DNA of 64,000 nucleotides, taken from the NCBI RefSeq assembly GCF_900187365.1, contig NZ_FYDG01000010.1:56247-120246 (forward strand), in the 5' to 3' direction. A program made the translations under genes and the position numbers. Positions 1 through 9,511 of this stretch are shown piece after piece (position 1 is the stretch's first letter; each line of letters starts with the position of its first letter). The notes under the pieces are model-generated. The model was not told where the DNA came from, ran no database searches, and worked only from the letters and a program-made list of their open reading frames with translations. The DNA is from Rhodoblastus acidophilus (GTDB lineage Bacteria; Pseudomonadota; Alphaproteobacteria; Rhizobiales; Beijerinckiaceae).

Positions 1-781
1 CGTCAGAAAGATTACCGAGCTTGCGCACTTCCGCGATGAACTCGTGGGTGGCGCCGACGCCGATCGGCACGGTTTTGGTGTAAGGCTGTCCGTGGGCCTT
101 TTCGAGATATTGCGCCGCGGGCAGCGCGATCTCGGGATAGAGCACGACATTGAAATCGGCATCGCCCAGCCGGGTCAGATCGTCGGGGGTGGCGCCCATC
201 GGAGCGGCGACGTTGACATCGACGCCTAGCGCGTTGAGCAATTTTGTAATCTCAATCACGTCGTCGCGGTGGCGGAAACCAAGCGCCGTCGGACCCAGCA
301 GATTGACGAGCGGACGGGCGCGCTGCGGGCGCTCGCGCTTGGCTCCGGAAAGCCCGCGCACCAGACGATAAAATGTCTCCGACGCGCCCCAGTTTTCCTT
401 CTTGGAATAGGCCGAGAGTTCGACGGGGATCACGGGAACGGGCAGAGCCAGAGCGCGGGCGAGTCCGCCGGGATCGTCCTGCAACAGCTCGGCGGTGCAG
501 GAGGAGCCGACGATCATGGCGCGCGGCTGATGACGCTCGTACGCGTCGCGGGCCGCCGTCTTGAAAATCTCGGCGGTGTCCGTGCCGAGATCGCGGGCCT
601 GAAAGGTCGTATAGGTGACCGGCGGCCGCTTGTTACGGCGTTCGATCATCGTGAACAAGAGATCCGCATAGGTATCGCCCTGCGGCGCGTGCAGGACGAA
701 GTGCAGACCGTTCATGCCGGTGGCGACGCGCATGGCGCCGATGTGGGACGGCCCTTCATAGGTCCAGAGCGTGAGCTGCAT
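1..781 (-). CDS. bchB: BchB, light-independent protochlorophyllide reductase subunit B (partial, runs off window)
   Basis: BchB pairs with BchN as the catalytic component of dark-operative protochlorophyllide reductase, a nitrogenase-like enzyme that reduces ring D of protochlorophyllide using electrons from the BchL Fe-S protein. The reading frame starts at an ATG whose last base is 2 bases from the bchN stop, and stays open to the window edge, giving about 260 residues of a protein usually just over 500. The N-terminus [11 protein letters not shown], the [12 protein letters not shown] stretch carrying a likely cluster-ligand Cys, and [14 protein letters not shown] are typical of BchB. It is the third gene of a bchF-bchN-bchB operon. 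Identification is confident; the C-terminal half is not visible. Confidence 0.95.
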   Translation of the reverse strand, partial: MQLTLWTYEGPSHIGAMRVATGMNGLHFVLHAPQGDTYADLLFTMIERRNKRPPVTYTTFQARDLGTDTAEIFKTAARDAYERHQPRAMIVGSSCTAELLQDDPGGLARALALPVPVIPVELSAYSKKENWGASETFYRLVRGLSGAKRERPQRARPLVNLLGPTALGFRHRDDVIEITKLLNALGVDVNVAAPMGATPDDLTRLGDADFNVVLYPEIALPAAQYLEKAHGQPYTKTVPIGVGATHEFIAEVRKLGNLSD

Positions 782-783
782 CG

Positions 784-2558
<1,775 letters not shown>

Positions 2559-2643
2559 ACTGTTTTCCCTGTGCAAACAGGCGTTACTCAAGCAGCGTAG
2601 AGGTCATCGCTGGAGGGCAATGGTACGGCCCAGCTGCAAAAAA

Positions 2644-2661
2644 TGTCAAGATAAATTGACG
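2644..2661. promoter_or_regulatory. Candidate PpsR/CrtJ operator upstream of bchF
   Basis: The sequence reads TGTCAA, six bases, TTGACG: a nearly perfect palindrome matching the PpsR/CrtJ consensus TGT-N12-ACA except for the last base. It lies in the AT-rich 138-base region between divergent bchF and aerR, so a repressor bound here could affect both. The match is direct; binding is inferred from the adjacent ppsR gene and the known role of this regulator. Confidence 0.6.
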
Positions 2662-2696
2662 TAAAGCAAAAAATACATTTAAGTAGGCCATGGCGC

Positions 2697-3596
2697 GTGG
2701 ACGTCGCGCGCTGGGCTGGCGATTACGCCGGCCGCCTGTTGCACGACGCTGGCGCGGTCTCGGAGATTGGGGGCGGCATGTACCAGTCGGGCGCGTTCCC
2801 GCGGCGGCTTACAAAAGACGGATCCGCCTCGAAAAAGGCAGGCGCCCTCCAGGCCCTGCGGACGCTGGCGAAACGGGACGCGGAGCGCCCCGGCGCGACG
2901 CGCAACGACATCCCGCCGAACGCGGCGCGGGTCTCGCGCGCGCAATGCGTCCAGCTTGCGCGCTGGCTCATCGCGGGCGATGACGCCTTTCGCTACGAGA
3001 TAGAGGCGCGCCTCGCCTCCAGCGCCTCGCCGGTTGGCGTGATGGTCGACGTGCTCGCGCCAGTGGCCCGCGAGTTGGGCCGCCTGTGGGATCGCGACGA
3101 ATGCGATTTGATCGACGTGCAGCGCGCATGCGGCGCCCTGCAACGCGTCATGGGACGGATCGCGCCGGAAGGCCCCGCGCGCATGCCGTTGAAACAGCCC
3201 TCCATTCTCCTTCAAGTCGCGCCTGGCGAACGGCATACGCTCGGCGCCGACGTGGCCGAGGCCATTTTTCGCGACATCGGTTGGCGCGTCACGCGCGGCG
3301 AGGGCCGCGGCCTTCGCGCCGACCTGTCACGGGAATGGCGGGATTTCGTTGGTTTTTCACTGAGTTGCGATCGAAATGTTGAATCGTTGTCGCAGGCGGT
3401 GGCCGAGGCGCGCGCCGCCTCACGCAACCCAAACCTGCTTGTTGTCGTCGGAGGCGCAATCTTCGCCAGACGCCCGGATATTGCTCGGAAAATTGGGGCG
3501 GATTTCTGTGTGTGCGCCGCCAAACTTCCTGTTAAACATCAGAAGGCTTTGGTAAACGGGTCCGCCATGTCACACGTATTTCACACGCGCGGCTGA
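2697..3596 (+). CDS. aerR: AerR/PpaA-type cobalamin-binding antirepressor
   Basis: AerR/PpaA proteins bind cobalamin and modulate the PpsR/CrtJ repressor; the gene sits directly upstream of ppsR, as in Rhodobacter. The 299-residue product has a helical cap with VLAPVARELGRLWDRDECDLIDV (about residues 120-140), then a B12-binding fold in which GERHTLG around His180 stands where classical cobalamin proteins have DxHxxG, and a LLVVVGG strand near the C-terminus. The first possible start is GTG at 2697. An ATG at 2778, after a GGGGG tract, would give a 272-residue form in which that His is residue 153. Long and short AerR forms are known in Rhodobacter capsulatus, so both may be used here. Confidence 0.85.
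   Translation: MDVARWAGDYAGRLLHDAGAVSEIGGGMYQSGAFPRRLTKDGSASKKAGALQALRTLAKRDAERPGATRNDIPPNAARVSRAQCVQLARWLIAGDDAFRYEIEARLASSASPVGVMVDVLAPVARELGRLWDRDECDLIDVQRACGALQRVMGRIAPEGPARMPLKQPSILLQVAPGERHTLGADVAEAIFRDIGWRVTRGEGRGLRADLSREWRDFVGFSLSCDRNVESLSQAVAEARAASRNPNLLVVVGGAIFARRPDIARKIGADFCVCAAKLPVKHQKALVNGSAMSHVFHTRG
3568..3585. promoter_or_regulatory. TGT-N12-ACA motif at the 3' end of aerR, upstream of ppsR
   Basis: A PpsR/CrtJ consensus match (TGT, CACACGTATTTC, ACA) lies in the last codons of aerR, about 46 bases before the ppsR start. It could mark autoregulation of ppsR. The arms are only partly symmetric, and a motif this loose is expected several times by chance in 64 kb, so support is weak. 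Confidence 0.3.
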
Positions 3597-3631
3597 GATC
3601 GCGTTCGGTCATCTTGAACAGGAACGCATAC

Positions 3632-5095
3632 GTGAGCGAAGGCTCGTCGGCATCCCCAGCCAAGGGGCGATTCTCCGACGCGAAGGAGCATCTCGGCGCC
3701 ATCGACGCAGCGACGGCAGGCGTGCTTGTCGCCGCCTCCGCCGACGTCTCTCTTGTCATGGACAAGGAGGGCGCGATTCTCGACGTCGCCTTTTCGAACG
3801 TGGACCTCGCCAAGGAGTTGGGCGGCCGCTGGCTCGGACGGCGCTGGGCCGATCTGGTGACCAGCGAGACGCGGCCGAAAGTGGACGACCTGCTCCGAGA
3901 GGCCAATCCTCGGCAGCCGACGCGCTGGCGACAGGTCAATCATCCCTCGGCGTCGGGCGGCTCCGACGTCCCCGTGCGCTATTGCGCCGTGCGGCTTGAG
4001 ACCGAATCGCGCGTGGTGGCGGTGGGACGCGATTTGCGCGCGCTGGCGGCGCTGCAACAGCGCCTCGCCGACGCGCAGCAGGATATGGAGCGCGAATATG
4101 CGCGCATCCGGGACGCTGAAAAGCGCTATCGCCTGCTTTTTCAGCTTTCGAACGAACCGGTCGCCATCGTGGACGCCAGCACGCAACGCATCGTTGAAGT
4201 GAATCCCGCGGCGGCCACATTGTTCGGCGTCGACCCCAGACGCATTCCCGGCGCCTCGTTCAACGATCTTTTCGATGCGCGCAGCCGGCAGGCCATTCAG
4301 TCGTTTGTCGCCGCCGCGCGGCTCGCCCCGCGCGTCGACAACGTCATGGTCGAGATCGCTTCGAACGGCGTGCGGGTGCTGATCTCGGGCTCGCTGTTCC
4401 GGCAGGACAGCGCCGCGCATCTGCTGGTGCTGTTTTCGCGGGTCGAGGGCGGCGCCGGCCCCCGCACCGAGCAGGACGCCAATGTGCTCCAGATGGTGGT
4501 CGCCATGCCGGAGGCCTTCGTGGTCGTCAGCTCCGACCTCCGCGTGATCGGCGCCAACGCCGCTTTTCTCGATCTCGCCCAGGTCGGCGTCGAGGCGCAG
4601 GCCCGGAACGAAAAGATCGAACGCTGGCTTGGCCGCCCGTCGATCGACGTCGGCATTCTCTTCGCCAATCTGCGCGCTCACGGCGCCGTCCGGCATTTTT
4701 CGACCATTGTGCGTGGAGAACTCGGCTCCACCGAGGATGTCGAGGTGGCCGGCGTGCTGCTGCCGGGCGCAGGCGACCCTTGCTATGGGCTGACCATCCG
4801 CGCGGTGGGCTGGCGTCCCGGCAGCGAGCGGCTGGGCGGCCGCGAATTGCCCCGCACCGTCGAGCATTTCATCGACCTCGTCGGGCGCGTTCCGTTGAAA
4901 AACCTTGTGCGCGAGACGACCGACCTGATCGAACGCCTGTGCATCGAAGCCGCGCTGGAGCTCACCCACGACAATCGCGCGGCCGCGGCGGAAATGCTCG
5001 GCCTCAGCCGGCAAGGGTTTTACGCCAAATTACGGCGCTACGGTCTCGGCGACCTGGGCGAGGACGAACCCAACCTGGATGACGATGGGGCGTGA
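3632..5095 (+). CDS. ppsR: PpsR/CrtJ, redox-responsive repressor of photosynthesis genes
   Basis: PpsR/CrtJ represses bacteriochlorophyll, carotenoid and light-harvesting genes under oxygen. The 487-residue protein has an N-terminal PAS-like region, a coiled segment (LQQRLADAQQDMEREYARI) leading into PAS 1 (about 160-260), PAS 2 (about 280-400), and a Fis-type helix-turn-helix at the C-terminus (NRAAAAEMLGLSRQGFYAKL). A Cys in IERLCIEAA (about residue 437) sits just before the helix-turn-helix, where the redox-active Cys of CrtJ lies. GTG at 3632 has AGGA 8 bases upstream; a TTG 18 bases earlier is also in frame. aerR precedes it by 35 bases or less, consistent with one transcript. Confidence 0.93.
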   Translation: MSEGSSASPAKGRFSDAKEHLGAIDAATAGVLVAASADVSLVMDKEGAILDVAFSNVDLAKELGGRWLGRRWADLVTSETRPKVDDLLREANPRQPTRWRQVNHPSASGGSDVPVRYCAVRLETESRVVAVGRDLRALAALQQRLADAQQDMEREYARIRDAEKRYRLLFQLSNEPVAIVDASTQRIVEVNPAAATLFGVDPRRIPGASFNDLFDARSRQAIQSFVAAARLAPRVDNVMVEIASNGVRVLISGSLFRQDSAAHLLVLFSRVEGGAGPRTEQDANVLQMVVAMPEAFVVVSSDLRVIGANAAFLDLAQVGVEAQARNEKIERWLGRPSIDVGILFANLRAHGAVRHFSTIVRGELGSTEDVEVAGVLLPGAGDPCYGLTIRAVGWRPGSERLGGRELPRTVEHFIDLVGRVPLKNLVRETTDLIERLCIEAALELTHDNRAAAAEMLGLSRQGFYAKLRRYGLGDLGEDEPNLDDDGA

Positions 5096-5101
5096 CCCAA
5101 C

Positions 5102-5145
5102 CGTAAATCCCACTTGACACTTTGGGCTGTCAAGTTTAGCGTTTT
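5102..5145. promoter_or_regulatory. Candidate PpsR-type site(s) and -35 element upstream of bchG
   Basis: CGT-N12-ACA at 5102-5119 is one base off the PpsR consensus. It is followed after 8 bases by TGTCAAG (5128-5134), so that CTTGACA and TGTCAAG form an everted repeat. Paired CrtJ boxes about 8 bases apart are known at Rhodobacter promoters, but here the second box lacks its ACA arm. TTGACA at 5114 could also serve as a -35 element. The layout is visible; its function is inferred. Confidence 0.4.
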
Positions 5146-5148
5146 TAC

Positions 5149-6012
5149 ATGCAAAAGCCTCAATTGTTCGCCGTCCTTGAACTACTTAAGCCCATCACCT
5201 GGTTCGCGCCGATGTGGGCCTATATGTGCGGCGTGGTGTCGAGCGGCGTCCCGATCAAGTGGGGCGCGGCGCTTCTGGGCGCGGTGCTCGCCGGGCCGCT
5301 GGTCTGCGCCACCAGCCAGGCGGTCAACGATTGGTATGATCGCGAGGTTGACGCCATCAACCAACCGGAACGCCCGATCCCATCAGGCCGCATTCCGGGA
5401 AACTGGGGCTTTTACATTGGCTGCGTCTGGAGCGTGCTGTCGCTGATCGTGGCCGCGACCCTGGGTTCCGCGGTGCTGGCGGCGGCCGTGCTTGGCCTGG
5501 CGCTCGCCTGGGCCTACAGCGCCCCTCCCTATCGCCTGAAGCTGAACGGCTGGTACGGCAATTCGGCTGTCGCGCTTTGCTATGAGGGTTTGCCCTGGTT
5601 TACCGGCGCGGCGGCGATGACCGGCGCCTTTCCGAGCGGCGCTGTGGTGCTGTTCGCTTTCCTTTACAGCTTTGGCGCCCACGGCATCATGACCCTGAAC
5701 GATTTCAAAGCGATCGAAGGCGACAAGGTCATGGGCGTGCGCTCGCTGCCGGTGCAGCTCGGCGTGGACAAGGCCGTGCGTCTGGCTTGCGTCGTCATGG
5801 CGGCGCCGCAAGTGGTGGCGATCTTCCTGCTCGCCAAATGGGGGCATCCTTTCTACGCCGTGCTCGTCGTCGGTCTGTTTGTCGGCCAACTCGTGCTGAT
5901 GGCGCGACTGCTGCGCGACCCTCGTGGGCAGGCGGCTTATTACAATGCGACCGGCACGACGCTTTATGTGTTGGGCATGCTGGTCAGCGCCTTCGCGCTG
6001 CGTGCGGGGTGA
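5149..6012 (+). CDS. bchG: BchG, bacteriochlorophyll synthase (UbiA prenyltransferase)
   Basis: BchG esterifies bacteriochlorophyllide a with geranylgeranyl diphosphate (or phytyl diphosphate) at the membrane. The 287-residue protein has multiple transmembrane helices and the two UbiA-family Asp motifs: NDWYDREVDAINQPERPIPSG near residue 60 and NDFKAIEGDKVMGVRSLPVQ near residue 183. It starts 53 bases after ppsR and leads a bchG-carrier-bchP-tspO operon. No clear Shine-Dalgarno precedes the ATG, which is followed by MQKPQLFAVLELLKPITW, a typical BchG N-terminus, so the start is probably right despite the weak ribosome binding site. Confidence 0.95.
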   Translation: MQKPQLFAVLELLKPITWFAPMWAYMCGVVSSGVPIKWGAALLGAVLAGPLVCATSQAVNDWYDREVDAINQPERPIPSGRIPGNWGFYIGCVWSVLSLIVAATLGSAVLAAAVLGLALAWAYSAPPYRLKLNGWYGNSAVALCYEGLPWFTGAAAMTGAFPSGAVVLFAFLYSFGAHGIMTLNDFKAIEGDKVMGVRSLPVQLGVDKAVRLACVVMAAPQVVAIFLLAKWGHPFYAVLVVGLFVGQLVLMARLLRDPRGQAAYYNATGTTLYVLGMLVSAFALRAG

Positions 6013-6019
6013 GGCCGTC

Positions 6020-7393
6020 ATGAGCGTCGCCTCCGAGCCCTCTTTGGATCCCGGGATGCGCGACGCTTCGTCGTTGCTGACCTGGACGGGAATTATCCGC
6101 CTTGGTCTGGTGCAGGCTTCGCTTGGCGCGATCGTCGTGTTGATGACGGCGACGATCAACCGGGTGATGGTGGTCGAGCTTGCCTTCCCCGCTGTCATTC
6201 CCGGCCTGCTCGTGGCCCTGTTTCACGGCGTACAGGTGATGCGTCCCGCCTGGGGCCATCAATCCGACGTCAACGGCCGCCGCACGCCCTGGATCATCGG
6301 CGGCATGGCCGCGCTGGCGGTCGGCGGCGTGCTCGCGGCTGCAGGCGCAGCCCTCGCCAACGCGTCGAAACTGGAAGGCCTCGCCGTCGCCGCATTGGGC
6401 TTTTTGCTGGTCGGCTGCGGCGCGGGCGCGGCGGGCACCAATGTGCTGGCGACTTTGGCTGCGCGTGTGGCGCCGCAACGTCGCGCCGCCGCCGCCACGC
6501 TTGTTTGGGTCATGATGATCGTCGGTTTCGCGGTGACGGCGCCGCTCGCCGGACATTACCTTGACCCCTATTCCGGCTCGCGATTGATCGAAGTGACTGG
6601 CGTCGTCTGTCTGGCGGCCTTTGCCGTGGCGTCGCTGGCGGTGATCGGCGTTGAAACACATTCGCGGCCGCGCGCGGCGGCCCAACGCCGGACCAATTCG
6701 TTCCGCGAGGCCTTTCACGAGGTTTGGTCGGAACCCGCGGCGCGGCGCTTTACGGTTTTCATCTTTGTCTCCATGCTCGCCTACAGCGCCCAGGAATTGC
6801 TGGTGGAGCCGTTCGCCGGGCTCGCCTTCGGGCTGACGCCGGGGGTTACGACAAAGCTCGCCGGTCTGCAGCATGGCGGCGTTCTGCTCGGCATGATCAC
6901 GGTGGCGATCGGCGCCTCCGCCATCGGCGGGCGGCGGCTGGGCGACCTGAAATTGTGGATCGTCGGGGGTTGTCTCGCCGCTTCCGCGGCGCTGGTCGCG
7001 GTCGCCGCCACGGGTCTGGTCGCCGCCGATCCCGGCCCGCTGCGTATCGCAGTCTTCGCATTGGGCGTGGGCAATGGGATCTACGCCGCCTCGGCGATTG
7101 GCGCGATGATGGGGCTAGCCGGCCATGGCGCGGAAGCGCGCGAGGGCGTGCGCATGGGCCTCTGGGGCGCCGCGCAAGCCTTGGCGCTCGGCGCCGGCGG
7201 CTTGATCGGCGCCGGCCTTGTCGATATCGCGCGTTGGGCGCTGGGTTCGGCGTTGGGCGCTTACGGCGCCGTCTTCGTCATAGAGGCCGTCGCCTTCGTG
7301 GCCGCGGCGATGCTCGCGGTCCGCATCGGTCGCGAGGCGCCCCGGGCCGAAGCCGGGGCCGTGGAATTCGAGAGCGCGCCGACCGGCGCGTGA
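6020..7393 (+). CDS. BCH2/PucC-LhaA family major facilitator protein
   Basis: This 457-residue membrane protein belongs to the BCH2 branch of the major facilitator family, which includes PucC, LhaA and Orf428 of Rhodobacter. Members assist assembly of light-harvesting complexes, possibly by handling bacteriochlorophyll; the transported molecule is not settled. About twelve hydrophobic segments are visible, with AWGHQSDVNGRRTPWIIGG as the family's loop motif. The ATG at 6020 is 7 bases after the bchG stop; an upstream in-frame extension lies within bchG and is rejected. Its place between bchG and bchP matches orf428 in Rhodobacter clusters, so I am confident of the family but not of the exact role. 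Confidence 0.88.
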   Translation: MSVASEPSLDPGMRDASSLLTWTGIIRLGLVQASLGAIVVLMTATINRVMVVELAFPAVIPGLLVALFHGVQVMRPAWGHQSDVNGRRTPWIIGGMAALAVGGVLAAAGAALANASKLEGLAVAALGFLLVGCGAGAAGTNVLATLAARVAPQRRAAAATLVWVMMIVGFAVTAPLAGHYLDPYSGSRLIEVTGVVCLAAFAVASLAVIGVETHSRPRAAAQRRTNSFREAFHEVWSEPAARRFTVFIFVSMLAYSAQELLVEPFAGLAFGLTPGVTTKLAGLQHGGVLLGMITVAIGASAIGGRRLGDLKLWIVGGCLAASAALVAVAATGLVAADPGPLRIAVFALGVGNGIYAASAIGAMMGLAGHGAEAREGVRMGLWGAAQALALGAGGLIGAGLVDIARWALGSALGAYGAVFVIEAVAFVAAAMLAVRIGREAPRAEAGAVEFESAPTGA

Positions 7394-7430
7394 GGACAGT
7401 TTCAACAGTCAGTGTGAAAAGGAGAACTCC

Positions 7431-8597
7431 ATGCCGGATCAGGATCGCTTCGACGCGGTTGTGGTCGGTGGCGGACCGGCCGGCGCGACCGCCGCGCATG
7501 ATCTGGCCCGGGCCGGACGCAAGGTTGCGCTGCTCGACAAGGCTGGCCGCATCAAGCCTTGCGGCGGCGCCATTCCGCCGCGCGCCATTCGCGACTTCGA
7601 CATCCCGCAGCATTTGTTGAAATGCCGCGTCAGCATGGCGACGATGATCTCGCCAACCGACGTGCGCGTCGACATGCCCATCGAGGGCGGCTATGTCGGC
7701 ATGGTCGACCGGCTCGAATTCGATGAGTTCCTGCGTGTCCGCGCCGCGGAATCCGGCGCCACGCGGCTGACCGGGACCTATGTGAAGCTGACGCGTGAAA
7801 ATGGCGATGTGCTCGTGCACTATCGACCCAAAGACTCCGTCACCGAAGAAATTCTGCGCGCCAAATATGTCATCGGCGCCGATGGCGCTTTGAGCCAGGT
7901 CGGACGTCAGGAAATTCCCGGGGCCGAACGCATTCCGATGGTGTTCGCCTACCACGAGATCGTCGAAACGCCTGCCGAGCGCCCTGACCGCTGTGAAATC
8001 TACTATCGCGGCAACCTCTCGCCGGATTTTTACGCCTGGGTGTTTCCACACGGCCCGACCATGAGCGTCGGCGTCGGCTCGGCGCATAAGGGATTCTCTC
8101 TGCGTGGCGCGGTGGCCGCGCTGCGCGGCGAAACCGATCTCGGTCCGCTCAAGACGATTCGCGGCGAGGGCGCGCCCATTCCGCTGAAGCCGCTGAAGCG
8201 TTGGGACAATGGCCGCGACGTGCTGCTGGCCGGCGACGCCGCCGGTACGGTCGCGCCGGCTTCGGGCGAGGGCATCTATTACGCGCTGCTCGGCGGCCGG
8301 CTCGCCGCCGAGGCGGTCGGCGAGTGCTTGGAAACCGGCAACGCGCGCGCGCTGGCCAATGCGCGCAAACGCTTCATGAAGGATCATGGCCGCGTGTTCT
8401 GGGTGCTCGGCTTGCTGCAGCGTTTCTTCTATTCGACGGATCGCGGTCGCGAAAGCTTCGTCAAGATCTGCCGAGATCCCGATGTGCAGCGCCTGACTTG
8501 GGAATCCTATATGAACAAGGAATACCCCAAGCGGAACTTTTTGGCGCAGGCGCGCATTTTCTTCAAGGATGTCGCGCATCTGCTGAGACTTGCCTGA
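7431..8597 (+). CDS. bchP: BchP, geranylgeranyl bacteriochlorophyll reductase
   Basis: BchP reduces the geranylgeranyl tail of bacteriochlorophyll to phytyl. The protein is 388 residues, with an N-terminal FAD-binding motif (VVVGGGPAGATAAHDLARAG), the family signature KPCGGAIPPRAI, and the second FAD motif LLAGDAAGTVAPASGEGIYYA near residue 270. AAGGAG lies 6 bases before the ATG. It follows the BCH2-type carrier by 37 bases and precedes tspO by 2 bases, so it belongs to the bchG operon. Confidence 0.95.
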   Translation: MPDQDRFDAVVVGGGPAGATAAHDLARAGRKVALLDKAGRIKPCGGAIPPRAIRDFDIPQHLLKCRVSMATMISPTDVRVDMPIEGGYVGMVDRLEFDEFLRVRAAESGATRLTGTYVKLTRENGDVLVHYRPKDSVTEEILRAKYVIGADGALSQVGRQEIPGAERIPMVFAYHEIVETPAERPDRCEIYYRGNLSPDFYAWVFPHGPTMSVGVGSAHKGFSLRGAVAALRGETDLGPLKTIRGEGAPIPLKPLKRWDNGRDVLLAGDAAGTVAPASGEGIYYALLGGRLAAEAVGECLETGNARALANARKRFMKDHGRVFWVLGLLQRFFYSTDRGRESFVKICRDPDVQRLTWESYMNKEYPKRNFLAQARIFFKDVAHLLRLA

Positions 8598-8599
8598 TC

Positions 8600-9112
8600 A
8601 TGATCGAGACGTTCTGGTCCCATCTTGTCGAAATCGCCGTCGCAACCAGCGCAGTGCTGGTTGTCGCGGTTTTCGGTGGCGTGACCACGGACACCGGCCC
8701 TTGGTATAAGGCATTGCGTTTCCCGGCGCTCAAACCGCCAGATTGGGCCTTCGGGCCGGGCTGGTCGATCATTTTCGCGTTGATCGCCACTGCGGGCGTT
8801 GTGGCGTGGAACGATGCGCCGGACTCGGTCACGCGTTGGCGTTTGATTGCGCTTTTCGTCGTGAACGCCCTGCTGAATCTTGCTTGGACCCCTTTGTATT
8901 TCAAGCTTCGGCGTCCCGATTGGGCCTTGATCGAACTCGTGCCCTTCTGGATTTCAATCCTTGCGCTGATTCTGTTCTGCATCAGTTTTTCGCCGCGTTC
9001 GGCCGCTCTGCTTGCTCCCTATCTCGCGTGGGTCACGTTCGCTGGCTGGCTCAATTGGCAGGTGGTGCGACTGAACGCCCCGTTTTCGACGCGTGACGAG
9101 GCGGCGGAATAA
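8600..9112 (+). CDS. tspO: TspO, tryptophan-rich sensory protein (TspO/MBR family)
   Basis: TspO is a membrane protein with five helices that binds tetrapyrroles; in Rhodobacter sphaeroides it modulates expression of photosynthesis genes through the AppA/PpsR route. The 170-residue product is Trp-rich and has the expected pattern, including FPALKPPDWAFGPGW near residue 38, LNLAWTPLYF in mid-sequence and WVTFAGWLNWQVVRLN near the end. The ATG begins 2 bases after the bchP stop, so it is co-translated with the bchG operon. Its length is typical for bacterial TspO. Confidence 0.92.
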   Translation: MIETFWSHLVEIAVATSAVLVVAVFGGVTTDTGPWYKALRFPALKPPDWAFGPGWSIIFALIATAGVVAWNDAPDSVTRWRLIALFVVNALLNLAWTPLYFKLRRPDWALIELVPFWISILALILFCISFSPRSAALLAPYLAWVTFAGWLNWQVVRLNAPFSTRDEAAE

Positions 9113-9511
9113 AGATAGTCGCCGCCGGCGCTGCGCCTCCGAAAGGCACCCGGATGGCGCACGTGATCTGCGCTTGTAAACTGCTTGCGCATGCTGCTGA
9201 TCTTGTGGGCTGTTTAACGTCGTCGAGTGGCGTCGACACCGATGAATCAAGTGTCGGCTTGAGGCGTAATGTCGCAGCGTCACTCCGTCCGTCACGCCGC
9301 GGCACCGAAAACGCCGCGAAATAAAATGATTTATGTCAAGGATCTAAAATTGGGCCGTCCCTAGATTGCCGCTCGGCAATCCGTAGGGAAGGCGCTCGAA
9401 GGCGTCGGCGGGGCTTTACTCGGGAGGGTATTTTGGGTTTTATACGCCCGCTGGCCCTCAACGACTGGCTCGACGGAATTTCCCATCGGTGCTTTTGACC
9501 GGGAGGGGTTG
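9113..9511. other. Intergenic region with a long hairpin, leader of the second aerR-like gene
   Basis: No convincing gene is present in these 399 bases. At 9358-9389 there is a long imperfect hairpin: TCCCTA, GATTGCCG, CT loop, CGGCAATC, a two-base CG bulge, TAGGGA. No T-run follows, so it is not a standard terminator. It lies about 120 bases before the next gene and could be a structured leader or an operator. The stretch just before it (9320-9350) is AT-rich and may hold a promoter. Confidence 0.45.

Noticed and set aside
5114..5134. The TTGACA/TGTCAA repeat upstream of bchG as an FNR site
   Set aside because: FNR/FixK sites need four bases between TTGAC and GTCAA; here the spacing is 10, so a PpsR-type reading is preferred.
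9334..9352. TGTCAAGGATCTAAAATTG before the second aerR-like gene as a PpsR box
   Set aside because: The spacing and right arm do not fit TGT-N12-ACA.
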